The notes under the pieces were generated by a model. It was not told the origin of the DNA, searched no databases, and was given only the letters and a program-made list of their open reading frames with translations. A DNA stretch of 64,000 nucleotides from Clostridia bacterium (GTDB taxonomy: Bacteria > Bacillota > Clostridia > Oscillospirales > CAG-272): the NCBI GenBank assembly GCA_017622085.1, contig JAGARU010000124.1:49298-113297 (forward strand), given 5' to 3'. Each line of letters starts with the position of its first letter. The stretch's first letter is position 1. Of the stretch, positions 51,831 through 63,116 are shown one piece after another. The position numbers and the translations under genes were made by a program.

Positions 51831-51858
51831 AAGCAGAGACAAGTGCTTGCCTCTGCTT
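51831..51858 (-). terminator. Intra-operon terminator between atpC and the GH29 gene
   Basis: On the minus strand AAGCAGAG pairs with CTCTGCTT around a 12-base loop, followed by TTTTTC and then the GH29 ribosome site. A moderate stem, so read-through is likely. Confidence 0.75.
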
Positions 51859-51863
51859 TTCTA

Positions 51864-53542
<1,679 letters not shown>

Positions 53543-54346
53543 TTAAACGCCGCTTCCGGCGACGATTTCGGTGATCTCCTGAGTGATGGCGCCCTGTCTT
53601 GCCCGGTTGTAGGCAAGTCCCAGCTCGTCGATCATCTCCTGGGCGTTCTTTCCGGCGGAATCCATGGCCACGCGTCGTGCGGCAACTTCACTTGCAAAGC
53701 TTTCCTTTACAAGAGCCACCGTCATGCCGGCCACGTATTCCGGGATCACCGTGTTAAGAACCGTAATTTCATCCGGCTCAAAAATGATACTGCTCTGCGC
53801 CGCCTTCTCAGGACGGGAGAGGGGAAGGATCCATTCAATCTCAGGCACCTGAGACATCATGGATACGTATTTGGTGTAAACAATGCCAAGACGGTCATAC
53901 TTGCCCGCCACAAAGTCCGCGCAAAAGGCCACAGCCATTTCTTTCGCTGCCTCGTAGGTGAAATCCTCGGCGTAATATAACTCACCGCCAAAACGGTCGC
54001 AGGCGCGTTTTCCGATGGGCATCACCTCCGCATCGGCGTAATCACGCATCAGACGGAAAATGTTTGCGTTGTAGCCACCGGCCAGACCGCGGTCGCCGGC
54101 AATCACCACAAGACGGGTACGTCCCGATTCCCGCACGGACAGATAAGGGCTTCCGGCACATTCGGAGGAGCTTACCAGCTGGTGCACGGCGTTTGCCATG
54201 GCACTCACGTACTCCCGGCCCTTCATCATCGCGTCCGTCGCACGGCGGATCTTGGAGGAGGCAACCAGCCCCATGGCCTTGGTCAGGTGCAGGGTAGAGT
54301 CCACGCTCTTAATGCGCGTGCGTAACTGCTTGATATCCGCACCCAT
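53543..54346 (-). CDS. atpG: ATP synthase gamma subunit
   Basis: The 267-residue rotor shaft has the N-terminal coiled-coil helix (GADIKQLRTRIKSVDSTLHLTKAMGLVASSKIRRA) and the C-terminal helix ending VAARRVAMDSAGKNAQEMIDELGLAYNRARQGAITQEITEIVAG. The central Rossmann-like part is present but short, so the protein is near the low end of the family range (about 285). It lies 4 bp after atpA. Confidence 0.97.
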   Translation of the reverse strand: MGADIKQLRTRIKSVDSTLHLTKAMGLVASSKIRRATDAMMKGREYVSAMANAVHQLVSSSECAGSPYLSVRESGRTRLVVIAGDRGLAGGYNANIFRLMRDYADAEVMPIGKRACDRFGGELYYAEDFTYEAAKEMAVAFCADFVAGKYDRLGIVYTKYVSMMSQVPEIEWILPLSRPEKAAQSSIIFEPDEITVLNTVIPEYVAGMTVALVKESFASEVAARRVAMDSAGKNAQEMIDELGLAYNRARQGAITQEITEIVAGSGV

Positions 54347-54350
54347 GGGA

Positions 54351-55844
54351 TCACCTCTTCATCTCAGCAAGAGCTTGCTTCAATTCCTCAATATCTTCGT
54401 CGGTCCAGGAGCCGCCCTCGATCCGGCAAAGGAAGTCGTTATACTTGTTCTCAAGCAATTCGTAAAGATCTGCCTCGTACCGCTTGATGTCCTTAACGGC
54501 TACGTCGTTCAGATAGCCGTTGATTACGGCATAAACGATGGCAACCTGACATCCTACACGAATGGGAGAGTTCCGTCCCTGCTTCAAAACCTCAACGATA
54601 CGTTCGCCGAGGGCCAGACGAGCCTTGGTGTCCGCATCCAGATCGCTTCCGAACTGGGCAAAGGACTGGAGCTCGCGGTACTGGGAGTAGAGAAGCTTCA
54701 GCTCACCGGAAACCTTCTTCATGGCCTTCAGCTGAGCCGAGCCGCCTACACGGCTAACGGAGATACCGGGGTTAATGGCGGGCATAATACCGGCGTGGAA
54801 CAGCTCCGTTTCAAGGAAGATCTGACCGTCGGTAATGGAAATTACGTTGGTGGGAATGTAGGCAGATACGTCACCCGCCTGCGTTTCAATAATGGGAAGG
54901 GCCGTAATCGAGCCTCCGCCGTACTCGGGCGCCACGCAAGCGGCGCGCTCCAAAAGACGGGAGTGGAGGTAGAATACGTCGCCGGGGTAAGCCTCGCGTC
55001 CCGGAGGGCGGCGAATCAGAAGGGACAGCGCACGGTAAGCGACCGCGTGCTTGGAAAGGTCATCGTAGATGATCAGCACGTCCTTACCCTGCTCGCGGAA
55101 ATACTCCGCCATGGCACAGCCGGAATAGGGGGCTACGTACTGAAGGGGAGCCGATTCGGACGCCGATGCAGAAACGATGATGGTGTAATCCATCGCTCCG
55201 GATTTGGTCAGCTCGTTTGCCAGCTGTACCACGGACGTATTTTTCTGTCCGATGGCAACGTAAATACAAATAACGTCCGAGTTCTTCTGGTTAATGATAG
55301 TGTCAATGGCAATCTCTGTTTTACCGGTCTGACGGTCACCGATGATCAGCTCACGCTGACCGCGACCGATGGGAATCATACTGTCAATGGCCTTGATACC
55401 GGTCTGCAGAGGAACGGAAACGCTCTTTCTCTCAATGATGCCGGGCGCCTCGGATTCAATGGGGCGAGTCGCCGTGGTTTCAATGGGACCTTTGCCGTCA
55501 ATGGGCTGACCCAGCGCATCCACAACGCGACCGAGAAGCGCCTCACCAACGGGCACGGAAAGAACCCGTCCGGTTCTCTTTACCGTAGATCCCTCGCGGA
55601 TGCCGTTGCTATCTGAGAGCAGGGCAACGGAAACGGTTTCACTTTCCAGATTCTGGGCCATACCAAAGGAGCCGTCCTCAAACTCAAGGAGCTCGTTTGC
55701 CATGCAGGCACGCAAGCCGTACACACGGGCAATGCCGTCACCTACCAGAATAACCGTTCCGGTCTCCCGCATCTCAATGCGGGATTTGTAGGTCTTAATT
55801 TGTTCTTTTATGATGTTACTGATTTCTTCGGGTCTTCCGATCAT
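54351..55844 (-). CDS. atpA: ATP synthase alpha subunit
   Basis: The 497-residue non-catalytic F1 subunit has Walker A GDRQTGKT, the conserved VYVAIGQK-type segment ([17 protein letters not shown]), Walker [17 protein letters not shown], and the signature [17 protein letters not shown] with the arginine finger. The start overlaps atpH (ATGA) at 55844. Length is normal (about 500). Confidence 0.98.
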   Translation of the reverse strand: MIGRPEEISNIIKEQIKTYKSRIEMRETGTVILVGDGIARVYGLRACMANELLEFEDGSFGMAQNLESETVSVALLSDSNGIREGSTVKRTGRVLSVPVGEALLGRVVDALGQPIDGKGPIETTATRPIESEAPGIIERKSVSVPLQTGIKAIDSMIPIGRGQRELIIGDRQTGKTEIAIDTIINQKNSDVICIYVAIGQKNTSVVQLANELTKSGAMDYTIIVSASASESAPLQYVAPYSGCAMAEYFREQGKDVLIIYDDLSKHAVAYRALSLLIRRPPGREAYPGDVFYLHSRLLERAACVAPEYGGGSITALPIIETQAGDVSAYIPTNVISITDGQIFLETELFHAGIMPAINPGISVSRVGGSAQLKAMKKVSGELKLLYSQYRELQSFAQFGSDLDADTKARLALGERIVEVLKQGRNSPIRVGCQVAIVYAVINGYLNDVAVKDIKRYEADLYELLENKYNDFLCRIEGGSWTDEDIEELKQALAEMKR

Positions 55845-56368
55845 CGGCTGATCACATCCTTTACTTCATTCAAATGGTGGCGCACACTGCCGTCCAGAAT
55901 CCGTCCATCCACCTCCACGATCACACCGCCAAGCAAGGCGGGATCAAGGGAGAATTCCATGGCAACGGAGCTGCGGCACAGACCCTCCAGCTTTTTGCCA
56001 AGAGCCGTTTTCTCGTTCTCGGTCAAGGGAACCGTGGTGGTTACCTTTGCGTGAGCAACGTGCTCGGATGCGGCCAAAAGCTGACGGTATTCCTCCACCG
56101 ATTCCCGGAATCCGCCGATCCGTCCACGCTCCGTCAGGAGCTGAAGGTAGGAAATCACGTCCTCGGGAAGGGAAGAAAACGCCTGCTCAATGGCGCTCAA
56201 ACGCTCGTCGATGGAAACGCTGGGGGAGGAGAGAAATTCAATGTATTCCGGATTTTCATCAAAAACGGCCGCAACGGTATCAAGTGCACCGTTTATTTCA
56301 TGCTTGGTGTCCTTTTCGCAGGCCAGCATAAAAAGCGCGGTTCCGTATTCCTTACTGATCTCCGCCAT
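55841..56368 (-). CDS. atpH: ATP synthase delta subunit
   Basis: The 175-residue OSCP-type stator protein has an N-terminal six-helix domain ([20 protein letters not shown]...) and a C-terminal part with [28 protein letters not shown], the delta signature. A GTG at 56377 is possible, but AGGTGA lies between it and the ATG at 56368, so the latter is used. It overlaps the end of atpF by 17 bp. Confidence 0.94.
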   Translation of the reverse strand: MAEISKEYGTALFMLACEKDTKHEINGALDTVAAVFDENPEYIEFLSSPSVSIDERLSAIEQAFSSLPEDVISYLQLLTERGRIGGFRESVEEYRQLLAASEHVAHAKVTTTVPLTENEKTALGKKLEGLCRSSVAMEFSLDPALLGGVIVEVDGRILDGSVRHHLNEVKDVISR

Positions 56369-56867
56369 ATTCGTCACCTATCTTTTCAATAAAGGAGTCG
56401 ATCAGTACACGGTGATCGTCTTCGTTGATCTCGCGCTCCAGCATTTTTTCTGCCAAAGCCGCCGATACGTCCACGATCTCCCGCTTGATTCCCTCGGTGG
56501 CCTTTTTGCGTTCCAGCTCTGCCTCGGATTCCGCGCGGCGCAGAATGCCGGCTGCCTTCTGGTCGGCGCTTTCCACGATCTGTGCGGCACGGCGCTCGGC
56601 CAATTCGGTTGCGTTCTTTACGATCGCGTCCGCCTCTGCCTTGGCACCGGCACGCTTTTCCTCCCATTCGGCACGGCTGTCAAGGGCGGCACGCTCGGCC
56701 TCGGCGGCCGCCGCGTACTGGGCGTCAATGGTAGCCTGCCGTTCAGCGATCAGCTTTTTAACAGGGCCAAACAGAAACTTTTTAACGATAAGGTAGATCA
56801 GAACCAGGTTAGCGAGAGAAATCAGGATATTCCAAAGGTTACCTCCAATAATTTCTAACGTTTGCAT
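56352..56867 (-). CDS. atpF: ATP synthase b subunit
   Basis: The 171-residue stator arm has one N-terminal membrane helix (about 9-31, NLWNILISLANLVLIYLIVKKFLFGPV) followed by a long charged helix of about 125 residues rich in Ala, Glu, Arg and Lys that pairs as the peripheral stalk. Only one b gene is present, so it should be a homodimer. It lies 27 bp after atpE. Confidence 0.94.
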   Translation of the reverse strand: MQTLEIIGGNLWNILISLANLVLIYLIVKKFLFGPVKKLIAERQATIDAQYAAAAEAERAALDSRAEWEEKRAGAKAEADAIVKNATELAERRAAQIVESADQKAAGILRRAESEAELERKKATEGIKREIVDVSAALAEKMLEREINEDDHRVLIDSFIEKIGDEYGGDQ

Positions 56868-56894
56868 AAGCTTATCTCCAACCAGGGATTGGTC

Positions 56895-57215
<321 letters not shown>

Positions 57216-58121
57216 TTAATTTTTAATTTGCGCTAACTTTTTATCTGCCTTTTTCCGCTTTCTCTCCTCGTACAGATCCTGCGGGAAACCGCCGGAAATG
57301 TTCAGCATGGTCAGCATCGCGAAAATGTACGCCTGCATGCATCCGCTGAAGATGTCGAAGTACAGGGAAAGAATGGCGGGAATACCGACGCGAAGCAGGG
57401 GAATATCCCCAAGGAAGCCGGGAAGCCATCCAAGAAGCAGAGAGGACAGCCCGCCCAAGGCCGATGCGATCAGCACGGCAATAACCGAGCCGGAGAGCAC
57501 GTTTCCGTAATGACGGAAGGTCATGGAAACGGGCGTGGCAACCTCACCGAGAATGTTCAGGGGGAGCATAACGGGAATGGGCTCAAGGAAGCCCTTCAGA
57601 TAGTTGCCAAGACCGCCCTTCAGCTTGAAGTAGGTGATCAGAGCAAAGACCAGAATCGCCCAACCGGCAATGATATTCACGTCCGAGGTGGGCGGGAACA
57701 GACCCAGCAGGGAGCTAAGGCTGGAAAGCGCGGAGATGGCTAAAATCGCCGTAATAAAGGGAGCAAATCCGGCAAAGAACTCGCCCATGCTCTCCCGGGT
57801 CATGCTATCCAGCTTTTCTACCACCCATTCCGCCAGAAGCTGGCGCTTGGTGGGCACTCCGGCACGAATGCCGTGGGTCATATACAGACATAAGCCAAGG
57901 ACGGCAATTACCACAAACAGCGAGTTGACCTGTGCTTCCGTAATGGGCCAATCCTGAAGGGGCATAGGGATCGTAAAGTAGATCAGCGCACCGGTAATGG
58001 AGATGCCCTCCGACGGCGGTGAGAACAGGATCTTCAGTACAAGCCCCGCAACAAAGGGAAGAATGATAAGACAGAGATAGAGAATATCCACCACCCGAAA
58101 GCGGCGAGAATCATCCTTCAT
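57216..58121 (-). CDS. atpB: ATP synthase a subunit
   Basis: The 301-residue stator channel has six or so hydrophobic segments and the essential arginine Arg203 in PVSMTFRHYGNVLSGSV, which separates the two half-channels. MLPLNILGEVATP before it is the usual helix 5 motif. It is longer than many Firmicute a subunits (about 230-240), mainly through an N-terminal extension of about 60 residues. The start at 58121 overlaps atpI and has AGGAGG upstream. Confidence 0.96.
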   Translation of the reverse strand: MKDDSRRFRVVDILYLCLIILPFVAGLVLKILFSPPSEGISITGALIYFTIPMPLQDWPITEAQVNSLFVVIAVLGLCLYMTHGIRAGVPTKRQLLAEWVVEKLDSMTRESMGEFFAGFAPFITAILAISALSSLSSLLGLFPPTSDVNIIAGWAILVFALITYFKLKGGLGNYLKGFLEPIPVMLPLNILGEVATPVSMTFRHYGNVLSGSVIAVLIASALGGLSSLLLGWLPGFLGDIPLLRVGIPAILSLYFDIFSGCMQAYIFAMLTMLNISGGFPQDLYEERKRKKADKKLAQIKN

Positions 58122-58527
58122 GATCGGACTCCTCCTTTTCATTCATTTTTTTGTCAAACCAAGGACGGAACGCAATGGCGATCCGAGGGAACAGCAGGGG
58201 AATCAGCGTGGTAAGATAGTTAAAGCAGGGAACCGTAACACCGATTACCGCCACCACAAACAAAAACAGCATCCGAAGCGTCCGGGAGTGGCTGAGCACC
58301 TGCTTTGCATCCTTCGCCTCGTCCTTTTCCAGCGCCCGCTGAACGGAAATTCCCATCCAGAAGAAGTTGAATCCGGCCGCCGAAGCGCCTAGCAAATTTC
58401 CGGTCAGAACCTTGTAGTCCCACCGCCCGATCACTAAAAAGACAGCCTGCATCCAAGCGCTGAAAATCAGTAACCACGAGACGATATATACGGTTTCTTT
58501 TATCACCGTACGGTCAATTTTTTTCAT
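58111..58527 (-). CDS. atpI: ATP synthase protein I-like
   Basis: The 138-residue protein has four hydrophobic segments (about 12-30, 36-55, 85-103 and 105-122), as AtpI/UncI has, and lies first in the atp operon where that gene belongs. AtpI helps c-ring assembly or magnesium supply. Sequence conservation in this family is low, so the call leans on position and topology. Start at 58527; an upstream ATG at 58584 sits in the promoter region and is rejected. It overlaps atpB by 11 bp. Confidence 0.8.
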   Translation of the reverse strand: MKKIDRTVIKETVYIVSWLLIFSAWMQAVFLVIGRWDYKVLTGNLLGASAAGFNFFWMGISVQRALEKDEAKDAKQVLSHSRTLRMLFLFVVAVIGVTVPCFNYLTTLIPLLFPRIAIAFRPWFDKKMNEKEESDHEG

Positions 58528-58586
58528 AACTCTATCCTTTACCCGGACGGCAAAAACAGCCTGTCCGAAAAATATCACTATCAATC

Positions 58587-58615
58587 ATTATACATTATTT
58601 CCGTTCATTTGTCTA
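58587..58615 (-). promoter_or_regulatory. Promoter of the atp operon
   Basis: On the minus strand TAGACA (58615-58610) and TATAAT (58592-58587), 17 bp apart. The leader of about 55 bases has a CGGAC/GTCCG hairpin before the start of atpI. Nothing else is seen up to 58730. Confidence 0.82.
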
Positions 58616-58730
58616 CTCTTTATAGAGAAAATATCCCAAAAAAGAGCCTTTCAGCATATTGACGAAAAAGGCCACCACCCCCTGAAGAAATAGCCGGGAA
58701 ACACCGTTTGCACGGAAAAATTGCAATATC

Positions 58731-58759
58731 TTGACTTAACGGTACAAAGCAGGTATAAT
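58731..58759 (+). promoter_or_regulatory. Promoter of the GH43-type gene
   Basis: TTGACT at 58731 and TATAAT at 58754, 17 bp apart, 28 bp before the start codon, with CGGAGG between. Confidence 0.85.
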
Positions 58760-58787
58760 AAAAGAAAAAACATAACGGAGGCATTCT

Positions 58788-59621
58788 ATGAAAAACAGAA
58801 GCGAAATCCGCATCCGAGATCCCTTCATCCTGACTGACAAGGAGCAGGGATGCTATTATATGTACGGAACTACCGATCTGGAGACCGGCTCTCTCGCCGC
58901 ACGCCGTACCTTCTCGGTGTATAAAAGCACCGACCTCGAAACCTTTGAGGAGCCTAAGGTGGTCGTAGATGGAGAAAAGCTTGGCTTCTGGGGTACTCAC
59001 GACTATTGGGCCCCTGAGGTGCATCAATACAACGGAAAATACTACCTGTTCGGCAGCGTGAATGCCGAAGGCAAGTGCCGCGCCACCCAGATTTTTGTTT
59101 GCGATACCCCCGACGGAGAATTTGTCCCCCTGTCCGACGAGGCAAGAACCCCCACCGATTGGGTCTGCCTGGACGGCACCTTTTATGAGGAGGATGGCAT
59201 CCCCTATATGGTATTTTCCCGGGAATGGATTCAGGTCAAGGACGGCGAAATGTGGGCCATGCCCCTCAGTCAGGACCTGACACACCCCGTCGGCGCGCCC
59301 TTTAAGCTGTTCAGTGCCTCGGAGAACCCGGACGTCAAGCCCTTTGGAGGCATTGAAGGCGCCTATATTACCGATGGCCCCTTCATGTATCGGGAGGACG
59401 GTAAGCTGAAAATGCTCTGGTCCAGCTTTGCCGGCGAGCAGTATTTGGTCTTAACGGCAGAAAGCGACTCCATCCATGGCAAATGGACCCATCTCGGTAG
59501 TCGCTACGACTTCTCCGGCGGCCACGCCATGCTCTTCACGGACCTTTCCGGTAACCGCAAAATCGCCCTCCATAGCCCCAACACCGCCAACGACGAACGC
59601 GCCTACTTCTACGACTTCTAA
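58788..59621 (+). CDS. GH43-type glycosidase (single propeller)
   Basis: The 277-residue protein is a one-domain five-bladed propeller of the GH43/62 clan. The acidic residues are in IRIRDPFIL (Asp), WAPEVH, DWVCLDGTFYEEDG and FGGIEGAYITDGPFMY (Glu, the likely acid). Such enzymes cut arabinose, xylose or galactose units. It has no signal peptide and lacks the beta-sandwich of the GH43 at 49.2 kb, so it is of another subfamily. It is monocistronic with its own promoter. The hairpin after it could end the transcript. Confidence 0.85.
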   Translation: MKNRSEIRIRDPFILTDKEQGCYYMYGTTDLETGSLAARRTFSVYKSTDLETFEEPKVVVDGEKLGFWGTHDYWAPEVHQYNGKYYLFGSVNAEGKCRATQIFVCDTPDGEFVPLSDEARTPTDWVCLDGTFYEEDGIPYMVFSREWIQVKDGEMWAMPLSQDLTHPVGAPFKLFSASENPDVKPFGGIEGAYITDGPFMYREDGKLKMLWSSFAGEQYLVLTAESDSIHGKWTHLGSRYDFSGGHAMLFTDLSGNRKIALHSPNTANDERAYFYDF

Positions 59622-59627
59622 ATAAAA

Positions 59628-59665
59628 GCAGGGGGCCTTTCTTTGCCAAAAGAAAGACCCCCTGC
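59628..59665. repeat. Long imperfect hairpin after the GH43-type gene
   Basis: GCAGGGGG pairs with CCCCCTGC and, inside, CTTTCTTT pairs with AAAGAAAG around a short loop. No T run follows, so it is either a weak terminator or a copy of a dispersed palindromic repeat; the following CCCCAAAGAAAGAAA repeats part of the stem. Confidence 0.6.
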
Positions 59666-59737
59666 ACCCCCAAAGAAAGAAATCAAAAAACAGTTTAGTT
59701 TTTGGTGGCGCTTTTCAGCTATCCAAGACAACAAAAG

Positions 59738-59761
59738 AAAGCGAGAGAAATCTTTCGCTTT
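59738..59761. terminator. Terminator at the end of the LRR remnant
   Basis: AAAGCGA pairs with TCGCTTT around a 10-base loop; T7 follows on the plus strand and TTTCTTTTG on the minus strand. Confidence 0.65.
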
Positions 59762-59770
59762 TTTTGTTGC

Positions 59771-60150
59771 TTATTCTGATTTGCCGTGGTTATAGTGAAT
59801 CGTTGCATTGATGAGGTGGGAGTTGTCGACATCAATTGCAATTTTGTTCCACTACTCCTCGGTTCCGCCATAATACACGTCGGTCAATCCGGAGCAACCA
59901 TAGAATGCGCGACCTCCAATTGTAGTAACAGAGTCAGGAATTACAAGGATTGTCAAATTCTTACAAGAGTAGAAGACACGAGATCCAATTGCATCACACA
60001 TGGACTAAGAACGACGTTGGTAATATTAGAGCTACTTTCGAACGCCTTTGCACCCACAGCGGTGACGTAAAGACCCTGATAGAGGTCTGCGTAGATCTCA
60101 GTTTCGGTGCGGGTGCCGTTTACCCTTTGCAAGGCAAAACGGGTGATTTA
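59771..60150 (-). pseudogene. Decayed BspA-type leucine-rich-repeat (LRR_5) protein gene
   Basis: The minus strand codes a broken LRR_5 protein end. Recognisable pieces are FYSCKNLTILVIPDSVTTIG and GRAFYGCSGLTDVYYGGTEE, then WNKIAIDVDNSHLINATIHY to a natural TAA at 59773-59771. An in-frame TAG at 59854-59852 interrupts it after TEE. A one-base frameshift lies near 59999-60010 between NVVLSP and DAIGSRVF. Upstream, further LRR-like sequence (VTAVGAKAFESSSNITNVV) runs to about 60150 and then ends in stops. BspA-type proteins are surface adhesins. The rest of the gene is missing, and open frames on the plus strand here are by-products. Confidence 0.8.
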
Positions 60151-60250
60151 AGAAACGTAATCTATTTTTGTCCATTCCGTGCAAATTGGCGCGGAATATT
60201 TGTTTTATGTGCCAAAAAGGAAAAATTCCCTTTACCTTTCGTGGGTTTTG

Positions 60251-60259
60251 TGGTATAAT
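60251..60259 (+). promoter_or_regulatory. Extended -10 before the 5' nuclease gene
   Basis: TGG-TATAAT, an extended -10 element; the matching -35 (TTTACC at 17 bp) is weak. 40 bp before the start codon. Confidence 0.6.
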
Positions 60260-60298
60260 AATCAACTAGGGCTTTGCTATCGGAAAGGGGGATTTTGC

Positions 60299-61147
60299 AT
60301 GAATAAACTGCTCTTGGTGGACGGGCATAATCTCCTGTTTCAGATGTTTTTCGGTATGCCGAACCGTATTTTAAACGAGGATGGCAAGGACATCCGGGGG
60401 ACGCTTGGATTTGTGGGTGCCCTGCTTAAAATCATCCACATGACGCGCCCCACCCACGTGGCGGTTTTCTTTGACGGGGAGTGCAAAAACGAGCGCAAGG
60501 AGCTGGATGCTGCATACAAGGCCAACCGCCCCGACTACAGTCAAGTGCCGGAGGAGGAGAATCCCTTCTCCCAGCTTCCCGATATTTACGCGGCCTTGAG
60601 CTACATGGGAATTGCCTACGCGGAAACCTGCGATTGTGAGACCGACGACTGGATGGCCGCCTATGCCCTTCAGTACAGCACGGAGCATGAGGTGGTAATT
60701 TCCTCCTTTGACAGCGACTTTTTCCAGCTGATCACCGACCGCGTGTCCATCCTTCGCTACCGTGGTGACAACACGGTTTTGTGCACTCCGGATTACATAC
60801 GGAACAAGCTGGGCATCGAGCCTTGCCGCTATGCAGATTACAAGTCGCTCACCGGCGATTCCGCCGATAACATCAAGGGCGCCAAGGGAATCGGCCCTAA
60901 GACGGCCGCCGCGCTGATCAACCGCTTTGGCACGCTGGAAAACGTGCTTGCCTCGGCGGAAGCCATTGAAAAGCCGTCGATCCGCGCATCTCTGCTTGAG
61001 TCCGGCGATCGACTCCGTCTGAACGAAAAAATGATTCGGCTGGATGCTCACGCCGCCCTCCCCATGCCGCTAGAGGCGCTGCTCTATCACCCAAACGGCC
61101 TTACCACCGGTCAGGTGCTGTACGGCATCGGTCTTCGCCGTTTTTAA
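60299..61147 (+). CDS. Stand-alone 5'-3' exonuclease / flap endonuclease
   Basis: The 282-residue protein equals the N-terminal 5' nuclease domain of DNA polymerase I without the polymerase. It has LLLVDGHNLLFQMFFGMPN at the start (first metal Asp), FDGECKNERKELDAAYKANR, DDWMAAYALQY, ISSFDSDFFQLI, and the helix-3-turn-helix region with GDSADNIKGAKGIGPKTAAALI. It removes RNA primers or flaps using two metals. The frame is open for 40 codons more upstream, but the ATG at 60299 has GAAAGGGGG just before it. Stand-alone forms exist besides polA in many Firmicutes. Confidence 0.9.
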   Translation: MNKLLLVDGHNLLFQMFFGMPNRILNEDGKDIRGTLGFVGALLKIIHMTRPTHVAVFFDGECKNERKELDAAYKANRPDYSQVPEEENPFSQLPDIYAALSYMGIAYAETCDCETDDWMAAYALQYSTEHEVVISSFDSDFFQLITDRVSILRYRGDNTVLCTPDYIRNKLGIEPCRYADYKSLTGDSADNIKGAKGIGPKTAAALINRFGTLENVLASAEAIEKPSIRASLLESGDRLRLNEKMIRLDAHAALPMPLEALLYHPNGLTTGQVLYGIGLRRF

Positions 61148-61197
61148 CCCGTATACTTACCCATACGTGGGATACCATATAAGAAAAGAGGAACGTT

Positions 61198-62142
61198 ATG
61201 TTTGAAGCTGTTTTGCGGGACATTCAAAGCTATGACCGCATCATTATTCACCGCCATAGCAAGCCCGACGGAGACGCTATCGGCTCTCAGGTGGGATTGA
61301 AGGCAATCATTAAAGAAAATTTCCCGGAGAAAGAGGTCTATGCCGTGGGTGATCCCGCCGGACGGTATGCCTTCGTTGAGGGCTCCACTCCGGACACCGT
61401 TACGGACGAGCAGTACGAGGGCGCGTTGGCCATTATTCTGGACACGGGTGCCGCGGCGCTGATCAGCGACGGTCGTTATCGTCTGGCCGCCCGCACCGCA
61501 CGGATGGATCATCACATTTTTTGTGAGAAGATTGCCGATACGGAGATTATTGAAACCGCCTATGAGAGCTGCTGCGGCCTGGTTGCCGACTTCGCACGGG
61601 AAAGCGGCCTGCGCTTGACCTCAGCCGCCGCCAAAGCGCTGTACACCGGCATGGTTACTGACTCCGGACGCTTCCGTTACGATTCCACCTCCTCTCACAC
61701 CTTTACGGTGGCTTCCTATCTGATGGAGCATTCCTTCGATACTACCGATATCTATCGCAATCTGTACGCCGACGATTTTGAAAACGTGCGTCTCCGTGCC
61801 CGCTTCATCCTGAAGATCCAGCTGGCCGAGCACCGCGTAGCATACATCTATACCACAAAGGAAGAGGTTGAGGAATCCGGCGCGGATATCTTTGCTATTT
61901 CCCGTGGCATGGTAGGCACCATGTCCGATCTTCGAGGCGTGGATATTTGGGTCAACTTTACTGAAACCGAGGAGGGCGTTTTGTGCGAATTGCGCTCCTC
62001 CCGCTTCAACATCAATCCCATCGCCGTAAAATACGGTGGCGGTGGACACGCTAAGGCCAGCGGTGCAACGGTAAAGGATAAAGAGACTGCCATGCAGATG
62101 CTTGCCGATCTTCAGAACATGGTTAAGGAGGCCGACCAATGA
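61198..62142 (+). CDS. DHH phosphoesterase, NrnA-type (first of two)
   Basis: The 314-residue protein has the DHH motifs in order: HRHSKPDGDAIGS, ILDTGAAALI, RMDHHIF and GMVTDSGRFRY. The DHHA1 substrate domain ends with KYGGGGHAKASGATV. NrnA-type enzymes degrade nano-RNA and dephosphorylate 3'-phosphoadenosine-5'-phosphate. Its end overlaps the next DHH gene (ATGA). GAGGAACGTT lies before the ATG. Which copy is the true NrnA cannot be told by eye, although this one is closer to the usual length. Confidence 0.9.
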   Translation: MFEAVLRDIQSYDRIIIHRHSKPDGDAIGSQVGLKAIIKENFPEKEVYAVGDPAGRYAFVEGSTPDTVTDEQYEGALAIILDTGAAALISDGRYRLAARTARMDHHIFCEKIADTEIIETAYESCCGLVADFARESGLRLTSAAAKALYTGMVTDSGRFRYDSTSSHTFTVASYLMEHSFDTTDIYRNLYADDFENVRLRARFILKIQLAEHRVAYIYTTKEEVEESGADIFAISRGMVGTMSDLRGVDIWVNFTETEEGVLCELRSSRFNINPIAVKYGGGGHAKASGATVKDKETAMQMLADLQNMVKEADQ

Positions 62143-63116
62143 AAGACGAAATGAAAATTATCCTTGATAAAATCGAGGAATATAACCGCATCATCCTCTT
62201 CCGCCACTTCCGTCCGGACGGTGACGCCGTAGGCTCCACCAAGGGTCTTCGGGAGATTCTTCGCTTGACGTATCCCGAGAAGGAGATCCTTCTGATCAAC
62301 GATGACCAGTCCGATTATCTGCAGTTCCTCGGCGGCGAGGACGAGCCCATCCCGGACGAGGCCTACGCCGATGCACTTGGCATCGTGCTGGATACTGCAA
62401 CCCCCGACCGGATCTCAAACAAGAAGTTTGCTCTTTGCCGGGAGCTGATCAAGTTCGACCATCACATCAACGTCAATGCCTACGGCAATTATGCCTGGGT
62501 CGAGGAAGAGAAGTCCTCCACCTGTGAAATGGTGGTGGAGTTCTATCTTGCCTTCCGCGACCGCCTGAAGATCAATTCTGCGGCGGCAACCTACCTTTAT
62601 ACCGGCATGGTTACTGATTCCGGCCGCTTCCGCTTCCGTTCGGTCAGCGGAGATACCATGCGCTGTGCCGGCGCCCTTTTGGACGTGGGAATTGATACCG
62701 ACATTCTTTATGCGCACCTCTATCTGCAGGACTTCTCCGACCTTAAGTTCAAGGCGGAGGTCTATAAAAAGATGAAGATCACGGAAAACGGCGTTGCTTA
62801 TTTCTACGTAACGGAGGCAATGCAGAAAAAGCTTAACCTTACAAGCGAGCAAGCGTCGGCGGCGGTTTCCTATCTGGATTCTATTAAGGGAAGCCTGATC
62901 TGGATCGCCTTTATCGAAAATGGTGACGGAAGCACCCGCGTACGCCTCCGTTCCCGCTTTGTTACCATCAATAAGCTGGCAGAAAAGTACCGCGGCGGCG
63001 GTCACGACTGTGCCAGCGGTGCTACCGTTTATAACCGCAAGGAGGCAAACGCCTTGATCAAGGAAGCGGATGCTATCCTGAAGGAATACAAGGAAACCCA
63101 CGAGGACTGGCTATGA
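62139..63116 (+). CDS. DHH phosphoesterase, NrnA-type (second of two)
   Basis: The 325-residue protein repeats the layout of its neighbour: FRHFRPDGDAVGSTKGL, VLDTATPDRIS, FDHHINV, GMVTDSGRFRF, and RGGGHDCASGATV. All metal and DHHA1 residues are kept, so it should be active. The two differ at many positions, so the duplication is old and the pair may have split roles (for example nano-RNA, pAp or cyclic dinucleotide breakdown). AAGGAGG is inside the end of the first copy, and the end overlaps surE (ATGA). Confidence 0.9.
   Translation: MKDEMKIILDKIEEYNRIILFRHFRPDGDAVGSTKGLREILRLTYPEKEILLINDDQSDYLQFLGGEDEPIPDEAYADALGIVLDTATPDRISNKKFALCRELIKFDHHINVNAYGNYAWVEEEKSSTCEMVVEFYLAFRDRLKINSAAATYLYTGMVTDSGRFRFRSVSGDTMRCAGALLDVGIDTDILYAHLYLQDFSDLKFKAEVYKKMKITENGVAYFYVTEAMQKKLNLTSEQASAAVSYLDSIKGSLIWIAFIENGDGSTRVRLRSRFVTINKLAEKYRGGGHDCASGATVYNRKEANALIKEADAILKEYKETHEDWL

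Noticed and set aside
59786..60258. Plus-strand open frames of about 95-100 codons in the LRR remnant
   Set aside because: The minus strand carries recognisable LRR_5 repeats; the plus-strand products match nothing and have no start signal.
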